Shown here in pieces: positions 46,574 to 56,701 of a stretch of DNA of 64,000 nt. The position numbers and the translations under genes were made by a program. The stretch lies in assembly GCA_950022655.1 (NCBI GenBank), contig OX465583.1, positions 34,313,360 through 34,377,359 of the forward strand, read 5' to 3'. Source of the DNA: Alentia gelatinosa (lineage: Eukaryota; Annelida; Polychaeta; Phyllodocida; Polynoidae). Numbering within the stretch: position 1 is the stretch's first letter; every line of letters starts with the position of its first letter. Below the pieces are notes generated by a model. That model did no database searches, had not been told where the DNA came from, and worked only from the letters and a program-made list of their open reading frames with translations.

Positions 46574-48999
46574 GTGGACTGAACTGTTCTATAAGCCATG
46601 GTGTATACATAAACTCAATTGTTGTATACACAAAGACGTATATATAAAGTGAACACTCCCATTAGATAAATATATACGTTTGCATATACAGGTGTTCAAT
46701 TTATTTACGCGCTGGCATAAATACAAGTCAAACAGTTCAGGAAGGTAATTTCTCGTACGCTCACAGAATTGGGCGTATATATGACACACACTATGCTGAC
46801 CTTGTTTACACTCTGACGTATATATAACGGCAACATGGACATGCATATAATCTATGGATAAAGCGCATATATAATGGAAAATAGGACTTATTTATGCAAA
46901 ATAATACCTATATACGCCGGACGTATACATTTGTAAAATAAGAGTTTTTCGCGCAGTTCACCTTCAGATATTGGATCAGCAAAATATAGCAAGATACCAA
47001 TCACAGGAAGAAATAACACAGAAAGGGGAAATGTCGCATGGTGTGTATTTGGCTCAAGTCAATAGAATCCTATGAAATTGTTATTTCGATTTCTATGGCA
47101 ATGTAACATTTTAGCAAAAGAAACCACATCAGATATACTTTTTTTTGTCATAACATTTTTGATAATACATATTCTCTTTCCACAATGATATGCGTAAAGG
47201 TCTGACCCCTGATAACTTTGATTCAAACAAGGGACGTTTTGAGCTTCATATGATTTGTCTAGTCAAATTGACGCGCGAGGAAAATCCTAAAATAGCACTT
47301 TTTCATCATGAGCTTCAGTACACTATTCTGCTAGATGTATTCATACATTCAACATACCAATGGATAAAACCTAACTTTTTTATATCATGGGTAATATCAG
47401 AGAGAATAATAAATATCCTCTCGGAGCATTGAGAAAGGACAGACCTGGTAGTATTGCTCTGCTTGGCCATCGAGGCTCTGAAACCTGCGAGCATCTCATG
47501 GTTATGATAGACACGTTCCCTACACTGTCAGGACGGGTCTTACACCATACGTGATGAAAGTGTCAATTATAATCCACTACTCCAAGCGTTTTGAGACTGC
47601 ACCAATCTCCTTTGTAAGAATACCAGTTGCCTTCTTGTAACACTAGAAGGCAATGACTTGGGTTTCTCTACTTAACGCTGTTTCTACTCCGTGCTATGTT
47701 CATTGTTGATATAAGGTTGTATCATAAGGAAGCCTTCCTTAAGAAATCTACATTGATTATATACTTCACAGTATAAAACATCACAGAAAATACCATATAT
47801 CATATTGATGACTTCCTACTAATATCTAGCGACGATACAAAAAGATAAGGACAGAACTCAGCTCGCATGTAATATCTGGCCTAATTGTGCTTATATGACT
47901 CTTTTAATAAAGAAAGCTCTATATTGACTTCTCTCTATATCTACTTCTACTGAATTTACATTGATGAGATTATTATTTAAAGCAAAGGTATGAGTTGATT
48001 ACAGACTGACTAAACTTACAAGTTTTTCAGTAAATAAGAAATTAACAAAGGAAAAATTCCATATTGGCCTAGGAACTGTGGTCATATGGTTGTAAAGGTA
48101 ATCAAGACAATATTTTATGGCGTATTACAATCCCAGGAATCGTCTCTGTGTTGGTGTAAGTGATTATATTGATAAAGCGTCGGTAGATAATGATAGACTG
48201 GGTTAGTGGGAGGTAAGCCAGTGAAAGCAATCAGGAAGCCACTTTGTAGTTGGCTTCTGATCAGCACCTGAAAAGCAGAGGGGGACCGAAGCCAACCGCT
48301 AATGGTCTGCTGTCTCAACAGGAGGGGATAAGCTGTGTCTATCTGTCATGCTCACTCAATATGCGTGCTTTTAGACATAGCTCAGTCGTCACCTGCTATC
48401 AATACTAGTAAGAACTGGCTTCATAATTTGTGATCAGCGAATGTAAAACCTTCCTTTTACTACAATAAATATTGCGCTCATTCTGATATCGAATATTCAC
48501 TGATCACTTTAAATATGATTCCGCTATGCCTGTAACTTTATTTTCTTTCTCGTCCTCTCTCCTCAACTGATTCGAATTCAATTCACCAATTGCTTAAATC
48601 ATGCCCTTCACATAAGTTGCCCCATACTACTTCCGTCACACGCACTGGCACCGTTTATCCCTGTTTCATTCTCCTCTGCCTTGCTCTAATCCCTTCCTCT
48701 ATTTTTTTTGCATTTGTTCCTGCATGCCATCCTAGCTTGTTCAACTTTAAAAGGCACCCAAAAGTCTCAGTTTATTTATATGAATATCATGTTAGAAAGG
48801 TGCTTGCATCTCTGGAAATACGATAGAATTTCATACAATTCATAAATATTTCTAATGTCAGAATGAAATGTCACGTGATCTTATGTTTTATTTATCAGAG
48901 GACCTACGGCACAAAGGTTTAAATATTATATTCAATAGTAACAAATCCACTCTGAACAACATGATAAAACTCACTTACAAACCGTCAAGCGGCCCGTTG

Positions 49000-49870
49000 G
49001 CAAATGGAATTTTATATGATTTTAGAAGTTTTTCACCATTTAAATCACCCCCCAAAACCTCCATTACGAGTGATGGGGAAGACCGTGCAAGCCGTTGGCT
49101 CGGGAGACGGGCGCTCGGGCTCGCCGATTCCGTCGGGCGCTGGGGTCATTACCGGAATGTTATCTGTTAGCCTGTTTCGGTGTCTGGCCCATTCGGTGTG
49201 ATTTTCTTTACATCTGAAAAGCGGGTGTGGGTGCCGTCCATCAACTGGCGCCAAATGGCCTTATCTACTCGGACGCGTCGCCACCCCGCAGTGCCAATCG
49301 CTCTGAAGGCCGTGGTGCGGGTTATGAACAGGAGGCCGGCCCTCACCCCCTGCCCCTGTCAGATCAGCGACAGGCCCCGCCTGAGGGGTGGGGTGTGGGG
49401 CGGGTAGAGCAGGGTGGGGGTGGGGATCACTGAAAGCCTTAAGGTGCCAATATCAACTGAGCCATGCCTCTCATAAACTCCCATATGATTGAAACGCAAG
49501 AAACCAGTAGCTCCTGTTTGGGGGCTGATTTTCTTGAGCGGCCAGGCCAATGGGATATTTTCTTGTTCTTGATTGAAGATATAAGAAGGAAAAGTCTCAA
49601 GATTACGATAGATTGTATATACCTTGAGATAACATTATAGCAGGTGGGTGTCACCAGTGGGGTGTTGGGCGGGCGAGGGAGGGAGGGGCAGTGTACTCTT
49701 GAGGACCACTGCCCCCTCTGGCCTCCTGTCCAGGGTCCCCCTTCTCCAGCAGTGGGTGTTTTTACTGCCTGTGTACGGATCAGCTTACACCGCTGGTGGG
49801 TGCACTTAAGGGCCGATTCCACCAACAGGATGGATTTGAGGTGGCATATCTTGGTATGTCTTGTAGTGTC
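49000..49870. other. GC-rich unassigned block
   Basis: From about 49060 to 49440 the base composition rises sharply above its surroundings, with many CpG. Translations give Arg/Pro-rich text without a known family. It may be part of an unrecognised element or a CpG-rich regulatory region. No splice-supported exon found. Confidence 0.35.
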
Positions 49871-49873
49871 TTA

Positions 49874-50298
49874 GAGGGTGCGTCCACCAACCAAGACAAG
49901 GCTGCGACACGCGCCGACAAGAAAGTTCTTATCGGCTCCTTGTCGCAGCCTTGTCGTGAGGAGGGGAGCTGTCATGAGCCCTTGTCGCAGCCTGTCGGGA
50001 AGTGCACGCTCCACCTAAATATTCTATCGTAGACCACTGCGACACGCCATGACACGCCACGACACGGCTCCAAAATCGAACGTGTTCGATTTTGTCGTAA
50101 CCTTGTCGGAAGGCCCCCGACAGGCCCCCCAACAAGGTTCATGTCGCAGCCTGTTGTGGCCTTGTCGTAGCCTCTTGTCGGGAACTGTGGTCCACCAACC
50201 ACGACAAGGCTACGACAAGGCTTCCAATCGTAGAGCTGTCGTGGACCTTGTCAGAAAGCCATTGTCGTAGCCTTGTCGTGGTTGGTGGACGCACCCTC
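49874..50298. mobile_element. PIF/Harbinger-type MITE (425 bp)
   Basis: Terminal inverted repeats of about 36 bp beginning GAGGGTGCGTCCACCAACC, with two mismatches, flanked by a TTA target duplication (49871-49873 and 50299-50301). A 3-bp TWA duplication is characteristic of PIF/Harbinger. The interior is crowded with cttgtcg/cgacaag in both orientations and a second ccaccaaccacgacaagg copy near 50192. No transposase. Confidence 0.75.
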
Positions 50299-50504
50299 TT
50301 ACTGTGTCACAATGTATCATACCTCACTAGTCTCAAAACGTAGGCGAGTGGTGTCGGGTGTGTATTTTGGTGCTCCACCACCGCGAAACCTCAAGACACA
50401 TCGCGACAAATAGGCACGCGATGATTCAATCGTAGCCCGATCTAGCAAGACAACCAAATTGGGCCGAATCTTGCTACATTGTGTGTGTTGGTGGAACCCT
50501 TTAC

Positions 50505-50957
50505 ACCAACAATGGCTAGGACAGTTACACCACTGGTGGGTGGGATGGTTACACTGCCGGTGGGTGGGACAGTTACACCAGTGGTGGATGGGACGGTTAC
50601 ACTGCCCTTGTACACTTACACCGCGGGCGGGTTGGAAAGTTACACTGCCGCTGTAAGTCCTGGCCCACCAGTGTTAGACACAGCCCCCAGGGCACTCCTG
50701 GTGGACGAGTTGACATCACACCAGCCTATAAAAGCAGCGACTCCAGCATTGTCCCGTCACATCTGGGATCCAGCTCGTTGAGCACAGACCCTGCTGAGCC
50801 CTGCTTAGCCACTGCATATACCTACTACCCCGGTATTTTAGATTGAGAAATATTACGGAACCGTTGGATTAATGGAATACCCGTTTTAAAGTCAATAAAC
50901 CTGATCATGATTGGGCGCTGCAATTGATCGTTTTCGTTGTGTGTTCCCTCTGTTACA
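50505..50957 (+). repeat. Possible solo LTR with a 24-bp minisatellite in its 5' part
   Basis: About four copies of a 24-bp monomer (ggtgggtgggacagttacac type) at 50507-50605. They are followed by a TATA box (tataaaag, 50727), a polyadenylation signal (aataaa, 50894) and an end cctctgttaca, resembling the U3-R-U5 order of an LTR. The 5' boundary and target duplication were not found. A host promoter is the alternative. Confidence 0.4.
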
Positions 50958-51945
50958 ATATACCATCTATATGAGAGGTTTATTGGGCACCTGTCAATTT
51001 TTCATTGATCTTTGATATATCAGATGCTCATGAAGCCATTATGGATTAAAGATATGTCAAAAAGCTATATTTGTAATATCCAAAGATGGCAGCTTTCCAG
51101 TATTTATTTATATCTTTAGTATATACGAGTCTCTTTCCTTGTGTGAAACAAAGATAATGTCACTTGAGTTTCATGCCAATTAAACAGACATGACGGAAAT
51201 GACATCGACATGTTCTAGATGTTCCCGGTCTCTCCGCCAGAAAATTCCACAGCAGAATTGTTTACACTTATTACGGACCCCAACTGACATACCTGTTATA
51301 TCAATCGTGAATTCTACTTTAGTAATTTCTATTGGTTCAGAATTGGCTTACTCTCACACTATGCAATTGCATGTATGGCAAATTCCCATTTCGACACCTG
51401 ATTATATGCCATTGCAGTTCCCGGATATTGCTCATGGGAGGCCTCTATCGGTCATAATGCATTCTCAATTTGAGTATCTGCCATCATTTCATATAAAAGA
51501 TTAAGGTGTAAGGTTATGGTAAATTGAGACGTTCACATGAAATGGATTGGGGTTTGAGGGTATATCAAAACTTAATGATGATTATTATCTCCATTTCGCA
51601 GGATGTCATTGACGCAAATACCACAGAATGAATGAGGCATATGACACCTTGACTGACATTACATGACTGATTTTCATACGATTTTGCAACTGAAACTGCT
51701 ATCTTTGGCGGAGAAGGAATAGTAAAATTTATGATTTGATATGTTCTTACCTCAAATTCTTCACGTTAATCAGATAATAGCACAAGTAGGACGATCCTTT
51801 ATTGATTGAAAACAGCCTTTCTACATTGGCATGTAGAAAATGTAGAATATAGTAATATATTCAAAATGATTCAATTCCTTCTTTATTTGAAGTAAATACT
51901 TTTTATTGGTCGTAAGATAATTGTACACATTGACAGTTTGCTTAC
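50958..51945. other. Unassigned DNA left of PLE1
   Basis: A 104-codon open frame (51190-51504, plus) begins MTEMTSTCSRCSRSLRQK. It has no recognised family and no clear splice or promoter context, so I do not call it a gene. Confidence 0.35.
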
Positions 51946-51956
51946 CTTATAATAAA
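51946..51956. other. PLE1 target-site duplication, left copy
   Basis: cttataataaa directly before the left terminal repeat, repeated at 56691-56701 directly after the right one. Confidence 0.85.
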
Positions 51957-52360
51957 ATTTTTGTGGTTACTGTGTTAGTGACCGGCCGACCACCAACCCA
52001 CCATAGGCCTGGAGGAATGAAAAAATGACTTGGTGGCTGGAAAAAACTTACCTGCTATACATGAACTGTTTCCAGTACATACCAATTTCTAAGAGAGACA
52101 ATGAACGTTACGTTGAAGATTTCAAAGTGTATTACCTTCCAAATATGTTGTAGTGTTCCTTGAAAGTTACAAAAAAGAGTATAAATAAGAGTGTTCGTTC
52201 TGCTACCATTCACTATGTATTTTGGATGCCCTGAGGAAGGGACGTAAGTCCCGAAACGTCGGCAGAGTTGTTAAATACAGAAGTCCACATGGACAATTGA
52301 AAACCGTTTATTTGGAGTTTGAGTCAACTTGTCAAGTTTGAGGGTTGTTCTAATTTGTTC
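51957..52360. repeat. PLE1 left terminal repeat (pseudo-LTR)
   Basis: Matches 56287-56690. Identity extends 3 bp to the left into the A-run, so the left border is uncertain by a few bases. Confidence 0.92.
52227..52264 (+). ncRNA. Hammerhead ribozyme, PLE1 left repeat
   Basis: All core parts are present and in order: stem I 5' strand TGCC, CTGAGGA (CUGANGA box), a 5-bp stem II (gggac, loop gtaa, gtccc), GAAA, a one-pair C-G stem III, cleavage triplet GTC (52258-52260 region) and stem I 3' strand GGCA. The minimal stem III is the form described for Penelope-like elements and usually cleaves as a dimer. It would process element transcripts. Confidence 0.8.
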
Positions 52361-52525
52361 ATTTTGACACCTTCACCCTTGGTATCTACGGATCCTTGAC
52401 AAGCCGACAGTCGCTACCCTGGAGTGTTACCAGAGATTTTTCAGTGGCACCTGTAACAAGGATTGTACTCTGGAAGCATCGAATGATCCACTCACCTGGA
52501 GTGTTAACCCACCCACAGCGACACC

Positions 52526-53137
52526 ATGTCCGACCCTACACGGTTGATCATCCAGCAAGACTCGAATGTGGAAAAGAAGCGGAAAATCACTCCCACCAAT
52601 ACTCCCTACGCATCACCCATTGGTTCGAGCACGGACCTCACGGCCCAGTTACCTTCACTACCGTCTTCTATATTAGTGTTCTACAAAACTCTCCTCAAAT
52701 TACAAAAGGGGGTACTGAGATGTGAACACCACATTGAAATACTAGAAAAACATATAACAGATGGTACCACCCCTCGGGGACTCCAGCCCAACGTCAATCC
52801 ACAAATCCCGGACCTACCAGTGGAATTTTTACTCAAGTGGGATACCCTGCTTGCTACTTTCGCGGATGAACTAACGAGCACACTACGGGACTATTGGCGG
52901 GACCGAAGGGTCAGCCTAAATTCGGAACGCGGCAACCTATTGGATAACCTAAAAACAAAATGCAACGAGACACAATTTACCCAGATTCAGGAGGATCTAG
53001 CTCGTCTGACACTGGATGAACCAGCTCCACGTCAAGCACGACGACCAGCAGTGGCCTGCAGAAAGCAAGGCGCTTCAAGAAACCCAAACCCCCGGATACA
53101 ACTAAATGCACCATCAACCTCTCGCGAAAACAATTAG
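52526..53137 (+). CDS. PLE1 ORF1 (N-terminal protein)
   Basis: 203 codons from ATG 52526 (MSDPTRLIIQQDSN). A central helical stretch (LKLQKGVLRCEHHIEILEKH, about residues 58-77) may form a coiled coil. The C-terminus is Arg/Ala/Pro-rich and basic. No known domain. It overlaps the RT frame by 118 bp in the -1 frame. At 53080-53092 two overlapping heptamers of X XXY YYZ form (A AAC CCA and A AAC CCC) lie in the overlap, so the RT could be made as a -1 frameshift product; this is inference. Confidence 0.6.
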   Translation: MSDPTRLIIQQDSNVEKKRKITPTNTPYASPIGSSTDLTAQLPSLPSSILVFYKTLLKLQKGVLRCEHHIEILEKHITDGTTPRGLQPNVNPQIPDLPVEFLLKWDTLLATFADELTSTLRDYWRDRRVSLNSERGNLLDNLKTKCNETQFTQIQEDLARLTLDEPAPRQARRPAVACRKQGASRNPNPRIQLNAPSTSRENN

Positions 53138-55280
53138 GACCGGCACACCTGTCATTATTGTATAAGGGACTCTCGTATGTACCGACCCCCAAAGAGTCGC
53201 ACCCATGCCATTTGTTAAGGGACGGCCTCTTGTTCTGTCGTCGACTCAAGTTCAAGCATCACTTTCTACAGAATCAATCACGGGACCCTAGAGAGGGTAA
53301 CATCCTTAAGGAGTTCCTACCCTCAACTGGGTGGACCCCCCCCCATCTGGGAAGGACATCTTCATAGATAGTTTTGTAGGTTTGACCACTAATATGTGCC
53401 TGGATGAGACAGTCACCAGATTCAAATCGAACCTGTCCGATGAAGAAAGGGATGCCCTTATGGACTTCTTGGAGGACGACGAAATAATAATTAAACCTGC
53501 TGACAAGGGAGGAGCTACCGTTGTCATGAATAAGACTGATTACATAGCGGAAGCGAATCGACAACTGTCCTCACGTCTACATTACACCACAAGCAACGAA
53601 AAGGAGTTTAAAAAATCGGTGGTGAAAATTTCAAACTTTCTGAAACACTGCAGTAGCAATGGATTTCTCCCAGGAGGAGCACACCTGGTACTAACAAATA
53701 AACTCCCAAGGGAACCCAACCTGTATCTCTTACCCAAGGTGCACAAAGTAGGAGTACCTGGCCGCCCCATCATTTCTGCTACTAGTGGCCCGACCGAAAA
53801 AATATCAGCATTTATAGACAAGTTCCTCAACCCCATGGTACGTAAACTGCCTAGCTACATGAGAGACTCAGGGGATTTCATCAACAAAGTCATGGGAATA
53901 CATCTCACGGGAGAACATCACTTGATGACGATAGACGTCACCTCGCTCTACACGAATATTCCCCATGCTGACGGACTCCGCGCAGTGGGTGAATTCCTCA
54001 GAGCTAGAACTGTTGACACCCCCCACTCCTGGCTGTTGTTGACACTCCTGAGACAAGTGCTCACTTTGAACTATTTTAAATTTGGCAATCAGTGATACCA
54101 CCAATTGAGCGGGACAGCCATGGGGACCCGAGTGGCCCCGTCGTATGCTTGTTTATTCATGGCCAAGCTAGAAAGTGAAATGTTGTCAGGATACCCTACC
54201 AAACCCTTGTTGTGGTTGCGATATATTGACGACATATTCTGTGTGTTCCCGGGTCCCAAGCAGGAGAGTGAAGCATTTGTGCATTACCTCAATCAAGCTC
54301 ACACAACCATTAAGTTCACTTCTGAAATTTCAGACACTACCGTAAACTTCTTGGATGTCACGGTTAAAATGACACCAGACGGTGATTTTGTCACTCAGCT
54401 GTTCAAAAAAGCAACGGACGCCCCCCGGTATTTACACTACAAGTCGTTTCACCCACTCCACCAGAAGCGCAGCATTCCATATAGTCAATTTGTCAGGGTC
54501 AGGAGGATCTGTACATTCAAGTCACAATTTATTCATGAAACCAACCTTATGATCGATGACTTCCACGCAAGGGGATATCCAGTGAGATTACTCCTTGATT
54601 CACAACAGAAAGCGGCAAGGCTAGAGCGAGATGACTTGCTCAACCCGGCGATCAGAGCAAGCGCCCTGAACACCATCCCGCTGATCGTCACTTTCGATCC
54701 GCGACATGGCCGAATTGTGGAATTTGTACGTACAAACGTCTACCTTCTCAACAATACCAAACCAGATGTCGGATCCGGTCATAAGGTGACAGTCACCTTT
54801 CGCCGCAACCGAAATATCAAGGATATTTTGGTACATTCGAGGCTGACCGATCGTAGCCTACAACGTAAACGAGGAAGCAGCAAGTGTCAACGCCTCGGCT
54901 GCGCCACCTGTCGATTCATGCGGGAAGCACGATCAATCTCCAGCAGAGGCGGCCAAGTTTTATCGATCCCCATCTCCGGGAATTGTATGTCATCGAACGT
55001 TGTATACGTTATCACATGCCGCCATTGTTCAAAACAATATGTCGGACAAACATCCGCTGCATTGAACACCCGTATCACGCAACATTTAAGGGATATTCGC
55101 GATCGATTACTGTTTAAGACTGTGCCGGAGCATTTTCACGGACCGCACCACACAATCGATGACGTCACGGTTCTGTGTGTGGATCGAGCCGCCAATCTGA
55201 ATACTCACCTCCGATTGGAGGAGGCATGGATACGCCTGTTGGAATCGAGCCAACCACAGGGTTTGAATGTAATTATGTAG
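53020..55280 (+). pseudogene. PLE1 reverse transcriptase with GIY-YIG endonuclease, lightly damaged
   Basis: The frame opens at 53020 without an ATG and contains LSLLYKGLSYVPTPKES, the usual N-terminal signature. A frame switch follows at a run of nine C (53336-53344). RT landmarks come next: EIIIKPADKGGATVVMNK, LYLLPKVHKVGVPGRP, IDVTSLYTNIPH (motif A), GTAMGTRVAPSYACLF (motif B) and RYIDDIFCVF (motif C, 54222). An in-frame TGA at 54093-54095 lies just before motif B. The C-terminus has the zinc-like CQRLGCATCRF and the GIY-YIG nuclease VVYVITCRHCSKQYVGQT (near 55000), ending LNVIM-TAG at 55280. Apart from these two lesions it looks intact; the C-run shift could be a sequence error. Confidence 0.88.
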
Positions 55281-55319
55281 ATGGTGACCCATTTGACACT
55301 GCATGTGCTTTTGTTTATC

Positions 55320-56253
55320 ATGAAGCATTCAATGAGCCATTTGTGTAAGGTTTGCAACCGGAGGTTTGCCACCCTACGTGCTATGCGGCAACATTATACT
55401 ATGAATCACAACAGAAGTGCCCTGAGATTCCTCTGCTCAGCCTGTGGGAAGAAGTTTTTGACTAATCACTACTTGATGCGCCATGTGAAGCAGTGTCACC
55501 CGACATCACTCGCAGCCTCAGTGACAGCGGATATTTACGTTGACCTGACAGCGGAAACGGACACCGATGACAGTTCGCGGCCGTCGACCGCCTCCCCACA
55601 CAGCCATCCGGCCACTCCCGAGGGGGGCCGACACCGCATCAGATGCATCCACCGGTCCGTCTACATCGGAGGAGATACCTACGACACCGGGCACCCCCTG
55701 TAGTGATGAACCCCTAAGCCCCGGCTTAGTGACGTCCTTCAAGCAACTGGTTGCAGAGACAGTGGGCACCACGTTGGATATAGACACAGTGAGTGATCTG
55801 GATTTGTTATTATATTGCCCTCTCACGGAGGATATTACGCCGGCGCCCAGTCCAACCTACACCAATGCGGACATTACCAAACCAATAAGTGATGGCAGCA
55901 CAGACTTGGTGAGTGTCGCACCTTCTATGATAACCTCTACCGACCCAATTAAGCCAAAACTCCCCATGGAGACAGATAACTGGGACATCACACAATTCTT
56001 AACAGCACCTACTGACAATAATGATATTGTGGATTGTATTCTTAACGAGAAGAGTGACATTGCACCCCTAGAAGGACTCCTTGCGATCACCCCCTTGCAC
56101 TCGAGTGATGAATTGGTTACGGCAAGTCCACCGACCGACCCAGATAAGGCTGAAATAGCCCTGGCTCGGATTCTAGCCATTGTTGTTGAGGTGGCACCGC
56201 AACACTTACGACGGATAAGACGATTCTTGGAGGACTTACTACTGTGTGAATGA
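55320..56253 (+). pseudogene. PLE1 ORF3, two C2H2 zinc fingers plus acidic Ser/Thr/Pro-rich region
   Basis: Begins 40 bp after the endonuclease stop, at ATG 55320 (MKHSMSHL). Two classical C2H2 fingers follow at once, both C-x2-C-x12-H-x4-H: CKVCNRRF...H...H and CSACGKKF...H...H (about 55344-55500). The rest is rich in Thr, Ser, Pro and Asp (DLTAETDTDD, SEEIPTTPGTP) and ends in a helical stretch (ALARILAIVVEVAPQHL, RRIRRFLEDLLL) at 56253. The frame switches at a run of six G (55622-55627), so about 311 codons in total need one base shift. It lies inside the element, before the right terminal repeat. Fingers suggest DNA or RNA binding; the role is unknown. Confidence 0.7.
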
Positions 56254-56286
56254 ATTTGACTATATTTGTATTTGTAATACTGAAAA

Positions 56287-56690
56287 ATTTTTGTGGTTAC
56301 TGTGTTAGTGACTGGCCGACCACCAACCCACCATAGGCCTGGAGGAATGAAAAAATGACTTGGTGGCTGGAAAAAACTTACCTGCTATACATGAACTGTT
56401 TCCAGTACATACCAATTTCTAAGAGAGACAATGAACGTTACGTTGAAGATTTCAAAGTGTATTACCTTCCAAATATGTTGTAGTGTTCCTTGAAAGTTAC
56501 AAAAAAGAGTATAAATAAGAGTGTTCGTTCTGCTACCATTCACTATGTATTTTGGATGCCCTGAGGAAGGGACGTAAGTCCCGAAACGTCGGCAGAGTTG
56601 TTAAATACAGAAGTCCACATGGACAATTGAAAACCGTTTATTTGGAGTTTGAGTCAACTTGTCAAGTTTGAGGGTTGTTCTAATTTGTTC
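56287..56690. repeat. PLE1 right terminal repeat (pseudo-LTR)
   Basis: Direct copy of 51957-52360, followed by the second target duplication. Confidence 0.92.
56557..56594 (+). ncRNA. Hammerhead ribozyme, PLE1 right repeat
   Basis: Identical to the motif at 52227-52264. Confidence 0.8.
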
Positions 56691-56701
56691 CTTATAATAA
56701 A
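56691..56701. other. PLE1 target-site duplication, right copy
   Basis: cttataataaa, matching 51946-51956. Confidence 0.85.

Larger units (their letters stand above)
45342..48990. other. Unassigned AT-rich DNA with hairpins and a microsatellite
   Basis: No gene recognised. It holds the hairpin at 45642-45730, a 14-bp perfect inverted repeat (46092-46105 with 46130-46143), the TA microsatellite, and scattered cgtatata motifs to 46930. A gagcgggacgaaaac direct repeat lies near 45865-45898. From 46931 to 48990 I see nothing convincing. Confidence 0.5.
51957..56690 (+). mobile_element. Penelope-like element PLE1, nearly complete, with an extra zinc-finger ORF
   Basis: 4.73-kb element with direct terminal repeats of about 404 bp (offset 4330), an 11-bp target duplication and a hammerhead motif in each repeat. 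Coding order: ORF1 (52526-53137), RT plus GIY-YIG endonuclease (53020-55280), then a further ORF (55320-56253) with two C2H2 zinc fingers. I see only one coding-strand difference between the repeats (ccggccgacc against ctggccgacc), so insertion was recent. Damage is light: one stop and two homopolymer frameshifts. Confidence 0.92.
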
